Part shown: in pieces, positions 1-5,625 of the stretch
Position numbering within the stretch: the first letter of the stretch is position 1
Layout of the letters: the number at the start of each line of letters is the position of its first letter
Source: Casp-actino8 sp945862545
GTDB lineage: Bacteria; Actinomycetota; Acidimicrobiia; Acidimicrobiales; Ilumatobacteraceae
Length of the DNA: 5,625 nucleotides
Direction of reading: 5' to 3'
NCBI GenBank assembly: GCA_945862545.1
Contig: CAMAYS010000140.1
Coordinates: 1 to 5,625, forward strand
Program-made: the position numbers and the translations under genes
The notes under the pieces: model-generated
The model's input: only the letters and a program-made list of their open reading frames with translations
What the model was told of the DNA's origin: nothing
The model's database searches: none

Positions 1-915
1 GTCAGTTGCTGCGTGACTACCCGTACCGTAAAAATTCAAGGTGTCTGCGAAACTAGGGTCGGTGGCCTTGTAGTTGGTGAAGATATGAAATGAAGCAGCG
101 GCCTCACAGGAAGCCGCATCAGTTGACGAGCCGCTGACATTCGGTTCAGGGGTATTTGAATCAGCCGAGTCAACCTTTGAGTCCCCATCATCATTCACAT
201 CAAAGGCATTGGGGATGCCGTCGTCATCGGCGTCGCCACCGTCGAGGTCGTCCACATCAACTGCTGCTGGACTTGGACAGGTTGGAGGACAGGCCATCGG
301 TGAACGATTACCAGTAACGAAAAGCGCACTCGCCGAAGCTGTTTTCGCTTTGCCATAGTTGCCGACACCCTTCGGCACACCCTTGGTCGCTTTCGTTGTG
401 GACGCAGCGGTCTTATCAACTTGCGACGAGGAGATAGCGGTGTAACCAAAGCCCTGCTTATTTGATGCTGAAACATTCTTGATAGTGATCGTTTTCAGAT
501 CAACGGTGGTTGTGGCCGACGAAGAAAACTTGGTGTACACCTTGGATGCCTGAGTGCGGCTACTTCCATACCAGCCCAAGAGAATTGGTCCGAAGTAATC
601 GCCAGTCGTCGATGACACCAACTGCAGGGTCGCTCCCGCCAAAGTTGCAATCTTTGGCTTTGAGGGCGTCGTCAACGTCACGGCGGTTGCCGCGTTGCTG
701 GTGATTTTCTTGGAGGCCAAAACGCGTCCGGTTTTTGCGACGAGAAGCACGGTCTTATTTTTTGCTCCAGCGATTTTTGCCTTGACGGTGTACTGCTTTG
801 AGGCCGCACTTTGGACCTGCGGTGCTCGCGCACTGACCGAGGTAGTGCTCAGGCCGACTCCTGCGGCAAGCAAAGCCACGATCGCAAACATTTTGCATGA
901 ACTTGAAATCTTCAT
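1..915 (-). CDS. Secreted protein with TSP3-like calcium-binding segment (C-terminus off the window)
   Basis: Reading down from the ATG at 913-915, the frame stays open for 305 codons to position 1, so the C-terminus is missing. Residues 1-31 form a signal peptide: a basic start (MKISSSCK), a hydrophobic core (MFAIVALLAAGVGL) and a probable cleavage after SARA; export by the Sec route is inferred. Residues 40-150 are Lys/Thr/Val/Ala-rich with alternating hydrophobics, suggesting a beta-sandwich; I do not recognise the domain. Residues 150-205 are a Ser/Thr/Ala/Lys-rich, linker-like stretch. A CxxxC pair (C209, C213) precedes an Asp-rich segment, residues 220-253, containing DADDDGIPNAFDVNDDGD, the pattern of thrombospondin type 3 repeats whose Asp side chains bind calcium. 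After it, C270 starts another apparently folded part. The start is well supported by GGAGGA six bases upstream. Function is unknown; a surface or extracellular structural or adhesive role is a guess. Confidence 0.85.
   Translation of the reverse strand, partial: MKISSSCKMFAIVALLAAGVGLSTTSVSARAPQVQSAASKQYTVKAKIAGAKNKTVLLVAKTGRVLASKKITSNAATAVTLTTPSKPKIATLAGATLQLVSSTTGDYFGPILLGWYGSSRTQASKVYTKFSSSATTTVDLKTITIKNVSASNKQGFGYTAISSSQVDKTAASTTKATKGVPKGVGNYGKAKTASASALFVTGNRSPMACPPTCPSPAAVDVDDLDGGDADDDGIPNAFDVNDDGDSKVDSADSNTPEPNVSGSSTDAASCEAAASFHIFTNYKATDPSFADTLNFYGTGSHAATD
157..258 (-). other. Asp-rich TSP3-like calcium-binding repeat segment within the secreted protein
   Basis: This encodes about residues 220-253 of the secreted protein. 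It contains spaced D-x-D-x-D-G type units, including DADDDGIPNAFD followed directly by VNDDGDSKVDSAD. In thrombospondin type 3 repeats such Asp ladders coordinate calcium and stiffen stalks between domains. Here there are about two units, at the low end, so a short linker is more likely than a long stalk. Calcium binding is inferred from the pattern only. Confidence 0.65.
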
Positions 916-967
916 ATCAGTCCTCCGGATTGTGAAGAAGCATTGTCTATGACGAAGATACACCTTT
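916..967 (-). promoter_or_regulatory. Intergenic leader with strong Shine-Dalgarno for the secreted protein
   Basis: This 52-bp gap lies between the P450 stop and the secreted-protein start. On the minus strand GGAGGA (921-926) ends five bases before the ATG, an almost perfect Shine-Dalgarno that fixes the start. A possible -10 box, TATCTT (955-960), fits TANNNT and would give a leader of roughly 30 bases, but no -35 match stands at the right distance. The gene may therefore have its own weak promoter or be read through from the P450. The only hairpin near the P450 stop has a 4-bp stem (CCTT/AAGG) and no T-run, so I see no terminator here. Confidence 0.55.
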
Positions 968-2173
968 TTAGAAGGCGACAGGAAGATTTTCTGGACCGAA
1001 GATAGCCACCGTGGATGGCTTCCAGATGACATCGCCGTTAATTCGCAAATTGGGAAGTCGTTGAGCCAAGAGGGGTAGTGCCTCTTGTTGTTCGGCCCGA
1101 GCCAAAGCGGCCCCGAGGCAATAATGAATACCTGCGCCGAAGGTCATCTGCGGTTGACCTGCAGGTTCGCGGGTGATGTCGAAAGTGTTGGGTTCGTTGA
1201 AAACTGCGCTATCACGGTTTGCTAGGACCAGCGACGGCACAACCAAAGTCCCCTTGGGAAACAAAACGCCCTTATATTCAATATCCTCGCTAGCGAAGCG
1301 ACCAGTGCTGCGGACGGCTCCGAAATAACGCATCGTCTCTTCTACGGCCTTTCCTGCCAACTCGGGGCGCTCGGCAAGAAGTTTCCATTGCTCAGGATGC
1401 TCAGCAAAAAGTGCCACTGAACATCCAAGTTGATTGCGCGTGGTGTCGGTGCCACCAATGATCACGGCTTCAACCATTGAGACCAATTCGTTCTCATTAA
1501 GTTTGTCGCCGGCTTCTTCAGCAGCGATCAAACTTGTAATCAGGTCGTCAGCGGGGCTACTGCGTCGGTCGGAGATTAGTTGCCGAACGTAGGCATCAAG
1601 ATCTGCCTGAGCTGCCAAAATGAGGTCAATCTCATCTGCATTATTTGCATCAAAGATTCGCAAGACATCTTCGGCGACACGGCTGAAAAATTGCCAGTCT
1701 GACTTTGGTGCACCGAGAAGTTCGCAAATAATCGGAATTGGGTAATGCTCACAGATATCAACGGCGAGATCACAATGCCCTTGAGCGACGATCGGGTCAA
1801 TCAGTGAATTCATCACCTCGCGCATAAATGGTCGCAGACGGTCGGCGGCTCGTGGCGAAAAAGATGGAGCCACCAAACGACGCAGTCGGGTGTGAACTTC
1901 TCCTTCGGAAGAAAGAATTGAGGGTTGACGATCTTCGCTGAGACGCGGATCGTCAACGCCGAAAGCAATGGCCGCTAGAGCAGCGGCACTGTGCCAACGT
2001 CGATCGCGTAAAATAGCCAAGCAATCTTCATAGTTGAAAATCGGGTAGGCGAAGAGACCTTTAGCGATCCACGAGTCTTGAGCAATGCTCGCCAGTTGAT
2101 CGCGTTCTGCTTGGCTACCGACGAAGTCAAATTCAACCTGCGGAATATCGAGTTCATTTATGGAAATTGCCAT
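968..2173 (-). CDS. Cytochrome P450 (soluble bacterial class)
   Basis: A heme-thiolate monooxygenase of 401 residues, the usual length for soluble bacterial P450s, with no signal peptide or membrane anchor. All diagnostic elements are visible: the C-helix HTRLRR (H94, R98), whose basic residues contact heme propionates; the I-helix GGTDTT (240-245) with the acid-alcohol pair D243-T244 for oxygen activation; the K-helix ExxR as E279-T-M-R282; and the heme-binding loop FGAGIHYCLG (345-354) with C352 as axial ligand. It should be an active cytoplasmic enzyme inserting one oxygen atom, using electrons from a ferredoxin and reductase; neither is encoded in this window. The common AGxDTT motif reads GGTDTT, a tolerated variant. 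The substrate and CYP family cannot be assigned by eye. The start ATG has no Shine-Dalgarno, but a TANNNT box sits six bases upstream, suggesting a leaderless message. Confidence 0.96.
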   Translation of the reverse strand: MAISINELDIPQVEFDFVGSQAERDQLASIAQDSWIAKGLFAYPIFNYEDCLAILRDRRWHSAAALAAIAFGVDDPRLSEDRQPSILSSEGEVHTRLRRLVAPSFSPRAADRLRPFMREVMNSLIDPIVAQGHCDLAVDICEHYPIPIICELLGAPKSDWQFFSRVAEDVLRIFDANNADEIDLILAAQADLDAYVRQLISDRRSSPADDLITSLIAAEEAGDKLNENELVSMVEAVIIGGTDTTRNQLGCSVALFAEHPEQWKLLAERPELAGKAVEETMRYFGAVRSTGRFASEDIEYKGVLFPKGTLVVPSLVLANRDSAVFNEPNTFDITREPAGQPQMTFGAGIHYCLGAALARAEQQEALPLLAQRLPNLRINGDVIWKPSTVAIFGPENLPVAF

Positions 2174-2198
2174 GGTTTTAACCTAGTACCGTGTCGCT
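2174..2198. promoter_or_regulatory. Divergent promoter region between P450 and GNAT genes
   Basis: Only 25 bp separate the two start codons. On the minus strand TAGGTT (2180-2185) matches the actinobacterial TANNNT -10 and lies exactly six bases before the P450 ATG, the spacing expected if transcription starts on the A of ATG (leaderless). On the plus strand TAACCT (2179-2184) also matches TANNNT and would start an RNA a few bases before the GNAT ATG. Neither gene has a Shine-Dalgarno. The two -10 candidates overlap, and a small palindrome (GGTT-TT-AACC, 2174-2183) covers them, so the promoters could compete or share a regulator. The -35 elements would fall inside the opposite gene. Inferred from sequence only. 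Confidence 0.4.
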
Positions 2199-2783
2199 AT
2201 GAGCGAAGTAGCCAAAGCAGATGTTGCCGACTTGCCAGCCATCACCGCCAGTTTGGCTCGCGCCTTTGCCGACGACCCCGTGTTCATCTATCTCATGGGT
2301 GGAACTTTTGATGAACGACGAGCGACCATGGCATTTGAGATGTTGGGGCGCAACATGTTGGATCACGGTCTGGTGTTGATGACGCCAGATCGTAAGGCAG
2401 CGGCATATTGGTCTCCACCTGGGAAGTGGAAAGTTCCCCCATGGACAATCATTAGGACTCTTCCTCTCACGTTGCGCGCATACAAATTCGGGATTTTTCG
2501 TGCTCTTGGGGCACTCGGTCGGATGGAGAAACTTCATCCACAAGAACCGCACTATTACCTTGAAGTTTTGGGGACCGACCCCGTTCAGCAAGGACATGGT
2601 TACGGTGCGGCTTTGATGAATGAGATATTGAGCAGAGCTGATGAAGAAAGGGTCGGCGCATATTTGGAATCATCCAAAGACACCAATGTCCCGTATTACC
2701 GCCGATTCGGTTTTGAGGTCGTGGGTGAAATCCATCATCCCAACGGACCAACAATGTGGCGCATGTGGCGCGACCCACGCTAA
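2199..2783 (+). CDS. GNAT-family N-acetyltransferase
   Basis: A 194-residue acetyl-CoA-dependent acyltransferase, normal length for a single-domain GNAT and likely cytoplasmic. The N-terminal half (about 1-60) carries the helical acceptor-side region, including the ARAFADDPVF segment often seen in this subgroup. The acetyl-CoA site is motif A, strand YYLEVLGTDP followed by the pyrophosphate loop Q131-G-H-G-Y-G136 (Q/R-x-x-G-x-G/A). Motif B follows as AYLESS and then NVPYYRRFGFEVV (163-175), with Tyr166/Tyr167 positioned like the tyrosine that often acts as general acid. This layout (LExS...N-x-P-x-Y-x-R-x-GF) is shared with puromycin acetyltransferase-like and many uncharacterised GNATs, so the acceptor could be a small amine, a drug or a protein. 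It is divergent from the P450 and 47 bp upstream of the aldehyde dehydrogenase, possibly co-transcribed with it. No Shine-Dalgarno precedes the ATG. Confidence 0.9.
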   Translation: MSEVAKADVADLPAITASLARAFADDPVFIYLMGGTFDERRATMAFEMLGRNMLDHGLVLMTPDRKAAAYWSPPGKWKVPPWTIIRTLPLTLRAYKFGIFRALGALGRMEKLHPQEPHYYLEVLGTDPVQQGHGYGAALMNEILSRADEERVGAYLESSKDTNVPYYRRFGFEVVGEIHHPNGPTMWRMWRDPR

Positions 2784-2830
2784 ACGACTCCTCATTTACT
2801 CACTGCTCTTTTGTCACCTAGAGTGGGGTC
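2784..2830 (+). promoter_or_regulatory. Short GNAT-dehydrogenase spacer with weak G-rich ribosome binding site
   Basis: This 47-bp spacer has no convincing hairpin with T-run and no paired -35/-10, so read-through from the GNAT gene into the aldehyde dehydrogenase is the simplest reading. A G-rich GTGGGG (2823-2828) ends two bases before the dehydrogenase ATG. It is a poor and rather close Shine-Dalgarno match, but it is the only candidate. Confidence 0.35.
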
Positions 2831-4258
2831 ATGCAGACCTACCAAAACTTTGTTGATGGAAAATATGTCGATGCGCAAGATGGACGCACGATCCCGGTGA
2901 TCAATCCTTCCACGGGCGAGCAGTATGCGACAGCCCCACTGTCATCATCTGATGATGTTGATCGGGCCATGAAAGCCGCCTCGCAGGCCTTTGAATCATG
3001 GCGCGATTCAACACCAAAAGATCGTTCGCTGGCGTTGTTCCGAATCGCTGACGCCATTGAGGCACGAGCCGAAGAGTTCGTTGCATTGGAGTCACAGAAT
3101 TGCGGTAAGCCCATCGAGATGACACGTTCTGAGGAAATTCCTCCGATGGTCGACCATGTCCGTTTCTTCGCCACTGCGGCACGCCACCTTGAGGGTAAAA
3201 GCGCAGGCGAGTATGTGCCCAATATGACGAGTTACATTCGTCGTGAACCGATCGGCGTCTGTGCCCAAGTTGCCCCGTGGAATTATCCGATGATGATGGC
3301 CGTGTGGAAGTTTGCACCTGCGATTGCCGCTGGAAATACGGTCGTTCTGAAGCCCAGTGATACAACTCCCGTAAGCACGACTTTGTTGGCCGAGATATGC
3401 GCCGAGTTTTTGCCTGCTGGTGTGATGAACGTGATTTGTGGTGATCGAGATACAGGTCGTGCCATGGTTTCGCACAACACACCATCTTTGGTGAGTGTGA
3501 CTGGCTCGGTGCGCGCTGGTATGGAGGTCGCTGAGTCGGCGGCGAAAAGTCTCAAGCGAGTCCATCTGGAATTAGGTGGCAAAGCACCAGTCATTGTCTT
3601 TGATGACGCCGATATAGCCGCCGCCGCCGAAGGTATCGCGATGGCGGGTTACTTCAATGCTGGCCAGGACTGCACGGCAGCGACACGAGTGTTGTGCTCG
3701 GCTGGTATCTATAAGGATTTCGTGGCGGCACTCACCGAGCAAGCCAAAGCCACGCGCTGTGGCATGCCAGATGAAGAAGATATTTTGTTTGGACCAGTCA
3801 ACAACATCAATCAATTGACACGCGTCGCTGGTTTTTTTGATCGTTTGCCATCGCACGCCGAGGTCAACGCTGGTGGTGTGCGTCAAGGTACCTCAGGCTA
3901 TTTCTTTACGCCGACGGTGGTGAGTAATTTGCGTCAGCAAGATGAGATGGTGCAAACCGAAATCTTTGGTCCCGTGATTACCGTGCAACAATTCAACGGC
4001 GAAGATGAGGCCGTGCAGTGGGCCAATGGTGTCGATTATGGATTGGCTTCAAGTGTCTGGACGAAGGACTTCGGGCGGGCGATGCGTATGACCAAACGAT
4101 TGGACTTTGGTTGTGTGTGGATCAACACCCACATCCCAATGGTTGCCGAAATGCCACATGGTGGCTTCAAGCAATCGGGTTACGGCAAGGACCTGTCGTC
4201 ATACGCTCTTGAGGATTACACGCGCATTAAGCATGTCATGGCCAACCTCGAGAGTTAG
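2831..4258 (+). CDS. patD: Gamma-aminobutyraldehyde dehydrogenase-like aldehyde dehydrogenase
   Basis: This is a complete 475-residue member of the NAD(P)-dependent aldehyde dehydrogenase superfamily, matching the length of E. coli PatD. It probably oxidises 4-aminobutanal (in equilibrium with 1-pyrroline) to GABA in the cytoplasm. Visible catalytic features are PWNYP with oxyanion-hole N151, KPSDTTP with cofactor-binding K174, the Rossmann turn VTGS (223-226), LELGGK with general base E247, NAGQDC with nucleophile C281, and EIFGP (377-381). Assignment to the aminoaldehyde subgroup rests on stretches I recall as nearly shared with PatD: ESQNCGKP (87-94), LGGKAPVIVFDDADI, NAGQDCTAA, the SVWTKD segment, and the C-terminal INTH, EMPHGG and SGYGKD blocks ending LEDYTRIKHVM. 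Betaine aldehyde or another omega-aminoaldehyde is the main alternative substrate. It converges on an aminotransferase that could supply its substrate. The stop (4256-4258) overlaps the stop of that gene. Confidence 0.93.
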   Translation: MQTYQNFVDGKYVDAQDGRTIPVINPSTGEQYATAPLSSSDDVDRAMKAASQAFESWRDSTPKDRSLALFRIADAIEARAEEFVALESQNCGKPIEMTRSEEIPPMVDHVRFFATAARHLEGKSAGEYVPNMTSYIRREPIGVCAQVAPWNYPMMMAVWKFAPAIAAGNTVVLKPSDTTPVSTTLLAEICAEFLPAGVMNVICGDRDTGRAMVSHNTPSLVSVTGSVRAGMEVAESAAKSLKRVHLELGGKAPVIVFDDADIAAAAEGIAMAGYFNAGQDCTAATRVLCSAGIYKDFVAALTEQAKATRCGMPDEEDILFGPVNNINQLTRVAGFFDRLPSHAEVNAGGVRQGTSGYFFTPTVVSNLRQQDEMVQTEIFGPVITVQQFNGEDEAVQWANGVDYGLASSVWTKDFGRAMRMTKRLDFGCVWINTHIPMVAEMPHGGFKQSGYGKDLSSYALEDYTRIKHVMANLES

Positions 4259-5625
4259 CGCTTTTGAAATTCCTCAGCAGCGTGCTGAAGAGCGTCAGTC
4301 AACACCTCGGCGATAAACCGAAGTTCGTCAGGACCACAGATCAAAGTGGGGGATAAGACCACGACGGGGTCGGCGCGATCATCAAGTCGACAGATCAGTC
4401 CCGCCTCAAAAATGCGTGGTGAGAGTTCGTCGCGCAGCAGCCAATTGCACTCTTCGTCGGTAAAACTCTGTTTCGTATTTTTGTCTTTGACGAGTTCAAG
4501 CACTCTGAAGTAGCCGCATCCGCGCACATCACCAACAAAGGGCAGTTCCTTGAGTTGTTCCATGACTTCATCAAAGATGGGCTCATTCTCCAAGACGTTT
4601 GCCAAGATGTTTTCTTTTTCCATCACTTCAATATTGGCAAGGGCCACGGCACAGGACACAGGGTGTCCGCCAAAAGTAATGCCATGAAGAAACAGGGCAG
4701 TTTCATCTTCGAGAAATGGCGCCGCCAGTCGGTCACTGACGATGACTCCACCGAGCGGGGCGTAACCACTCGTGACACCTTTGGCAAAAGTAATCATGTC
4801 GGGCTGGTAATCAAAACGCTGACAACCAAACCAGTAGCCGAGACGGCCGAACCCACAAATCACTTCGTCGGAGACCAGTAGCACGCCATACTTGTCGCAG
4901 ATTTCGCGCACTCGTTTCCAATAGCCATCGGGCGGCACGAGAGCTCCACCCGTATTTTGTACCGGTTCCATGACGACCATGGCCACCGTCTCCGGTCCTT
5001 CGGCGATGATGGCTCGTTCAACTTCTTCGGCACAGTCAAGAGTGCACTTCGTGCTTTGCGAACACAAACCACAGCGGTACTGATTTGTGTTGGCAACCTT
5101 GATCGCCCACGGGAGCAATGGTTCAAAGGGTTGGCGGATGGCGGGAATTCCGGTGATGCTCAGCGCCCCCAAAGTGGTGCCGTGGTAGGCGTAATAACGG
5201 CTGATGACTTTGCGGCGAAGAGGCTGCCCAACGGCGGCGTAATACTGCACAGCTAACTTCCATGCCGACTCTAAAGCGTCGCCTCCACCGGTGGTGAAAA
5301 ACACTCGGTTGAGATCTCCTGGGGCAAGTTCACAAAGTTTGGCAGCGAGACGGATGCCGGGTTCATGACCGAAGCTCCACAGTGGGAAATATCCCAGGGT
5401 TTCACTTTGAGAGGCCGCTGCTCGGGCGAGTTCTTGTCGTCCGTGCCCGATGTTGACGGTGAATAGCCCGGATAACCCGTCCAGATAACGCTTCCCATTT
5501 TGGTCATAGACGTAAGCACCTTGGCCACGTTGGATAATCGGCAGACCCTCTCGCTGGACACTGGAAAGATTTGTGAAGTGACCCCAGAGATGCCTCTGTG
5601 CAAGAGCACCAAGGTCAATGTCATC
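4255..5625 (-). CDS. Class III PLP-dependent aminotransferase, probably polyamine/omega-amine type (N-terminus off the window)
   Basis: The frame is open from the stop at 4255-4257 to the right edge, giving 456 visible residues. Class III enzymes are about 450-470 residues, so little is missing. It transfers an amino group, via pyridoxal phosphate, from an omega-amine or omega-amino acid to a keto acid. Visible family features, numbered from the edge, are YLDGLSGLFTVNIGHGRQEL (52-71), the phosphate-binding TTGGGDALESAWKL segment (near 111-124), AYHGTT (146-151), SDEVICGFGRLG with PLP-N1 partner D253, TFAKG with Schiff-base K282 (codon 4780-4782), and the HGITFGGHP segment whose Thr reaches the neighbouring subunit's PLP phosphate. 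The GGGDA variant (often GGSEA) marks a subgroup frequent in Actinomycetota and usually labelled only 'aspartate aminotransferase family'. A SpuC-like putrescine:pyruvate role is inferred from the PatD-like neighbour; GABA or beta-alanine are alternatives. An in-frame GTG at 5302-5304 is internal, since conserved sequence continues upstream. Confidence 0.93.
   Translation of the reverse strand, partial: DDIDLGALAQRHLWGHFTNLSSVQREGLPIIQRGQGAYVYDQNGKRYLDGLSGLFTVNIGHGRQELARAAASQSETLGYFPLWSFGHEPGIRLAAKLCELAPGDLNRVFFTTGGGDALESAWKLAVQYYAAVGQPLRRKVISRYYAYHGTTLGALSITGIPAIRQPFEPLLPWAIKVANTNQYRCGLCSQSTKCTLDCAEEVERAIIAEGPETVAMVVMEPVQNTGGALVPPDGYWKRVREICDKYGVLLVSDEVICGFGRLGYWFGCQRFDYQPDMITFAKGVTSGYAPLGGVIVSDRLAAPFLEDETALFLHGITFGGHPVSCAVALANIEVMEKENILANVLENEPIFDEVMEQLKELPFVGDVRGCGYFRVLELVKDKNTKQSFTDEECNWLLRDELSPRIFEAGLICRLDDRADPVVVLSPTLICGPDELRFIAEVLTDALQHAAEEFQKR
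4274..4288. repeat. Small inverted repeat near the convergent gene ends
   Basis: TCAGCA-GCG-TGCTGA is a perfect 6-bp-arm inverted repeat with a 3-base loop. It lies inside the last codons of the aminotransferase, 15 bases beyond the dehydrogenase stop. There is no T-run on the plus side and only a scattered AATTTCAAAAG on the minus side, so it is not a canonical terminator. It is the only hairpin seen at this gene junction. Confidence 0.3.
5032..5073 (-). other. Four-cysteine segment (Cx2Cx5Cx3C) inside the aminotransferase
   Basis: The codons give C-GL-C-SQSTK-C-TLD-C at visible residues 185-198, just after VANTNQYR and before a helix AEEVERAI. Relatives of this aminotransferase subgroup often carry a Cys-containing loop at this position (an RCPFG...C...C type pattern, from memory), so the loop itself is a family trait. 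The extra second Cys makes a four-ligand arrangement here. A structural zinc or redox-sensitive site is possible but unproven. Confidence 0.5.

Noticed and set aside
157..258. A nucleotide-level tandem repeat in the GAT/GAC-rich stretch
   Set aside because: The periodicity follows from the Asp-rich calcium-binding code; no exact repeated DNA unit is present.
195..704. Frames on both strands within the first 950 bases (minus 195-476, plus 510-704 and 695-952)
   Set aside because: All overlap the secreted-protein frame, which has a signal peptide, strong ribosome binding site and 305 uninterrupted codons; the alternatives are Arg/Pro/Ser-rich and motif-free.
2178..2597. A 139-codon minus-strand frame opposite the GNAT gene
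   Set aside because: Its composition is Cys/Trp/Pro/His-rich and motif-free, while the plus strand encodes clear GNAT motifs A and B.
2901..3485. A 194-codon minus-strand reading frame opposite the aldehyde dehydrogenase
   Set aside because: Its product is rich in His, Arg, Ser and Thr with no family motif and lies wholly antisense to a gene with all catalytic residues. Other frames there (2839-3222, 3092-3565, 3283-3594, 3572-3886) are the same kind of shadow.
4274..4288. Bidirectional intrinsic terminator for the dehydrogenase and aminotransferase
   Set aside because: The stem is only 6 bp and no T-run follows on either strand; kept only as a small inverted repeat.
5302..5304. GTG as a possible start giving a 349-residue aminotransferase
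   Set aside because: Conserved class III sequence (LDGLSGLFTVNIGHGR, GYFPLWSFGHEPG) continues upstream in the same frame to the window edge, so this codon is an internal valine.
5271..5624. A minus-strand 117-codon frame at the right edge
   Set aside because: It is out of frame with the aminotransferase, which is open and conserved through the same bases.
1..5625. CRISPR array, tRNA, insertion sequence ends or attachment sites
   Set aside because: No spaced direct repeats, tRNA-like cloverleaf, transposase frame or terminal inverted repeats were seen; nearly all bases are accounted for by five protein genes.

Overview
The window looks like ordinary chromosomal DNA of a moderate-GC bacterium (roughly half G+C by eye). 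It is densely packed, with five protein genes and almost no intergenic space. The P450 has a TANNNT box placed for leaderless transcription. The aminotransferase belongs to the 'TTGGGDA-ESAWKL' type familiar from Actinomycetota, and the secreted protein is Ala/Ser/Thr/Lys-rich. Together these suggest an actinobacterium, plausibly a moderate-GC Acidimicrobiia-like lineage. That placement is inference. I see no rRNA, tRNA, CRISPR array, insertion sequence or phage gene.

Layout, left to right. (1) Positions 1-915, minus strand: a secreted protein with a signal peptide, a strong Shine-Dalgarno and a thrombospondin-type-3-like Asp-rich calcium-binding segment. Its C-terminus runs off the left edge. 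(2) 968-2173, minus: a complete 401-residue soluble bacterial cytochrome P450. (3) 2199-2783, plus: a complete GNAT acetyltransferase, divergent from the P450 across 25 bp. (4) 2831-4258, plus: a complete NAD(P)-dependent aldehyde dehydrogenase closely resembling gamma-aminobutyraldehyde dehydrogenase (PatD). (5) 4255 to beyond 5625, minus: a class III PLP-dependent aminotransferase, convergent with the dehydrogenase, their stop codons overlapping. Its first residues lie past the right edge.

Function. The aminotransferase and aldehyde dehydrogenase fit consecutive steps of polyamine breakdown: a terminal amine such as putrescine is transaminated to 4-aminobutanal, which is oxidised to 4-aminobutyrate (GABA). 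The GNAT lies 47 bp upstream of the dehydrogenase on the same strand and may be co-transcribed with it, but its substrate cannot be read from sequence. The P450 has all its catalytic motifs but no ferredoxin or reductase partner in the window. The secreted protein follows the P450 by 52 bp on the same strand but has its own ribosome binding site and no evident functional tie.

I found no clear sign of a novel multi-gene system. The points most worth a second look are the four-cysteine segment in the aminotransferase, the very short divergent P450/GNAT promoter region, the convergent arrangement of the two presumed pathway genes, and the family identity of the secreted calcium-binding protein.
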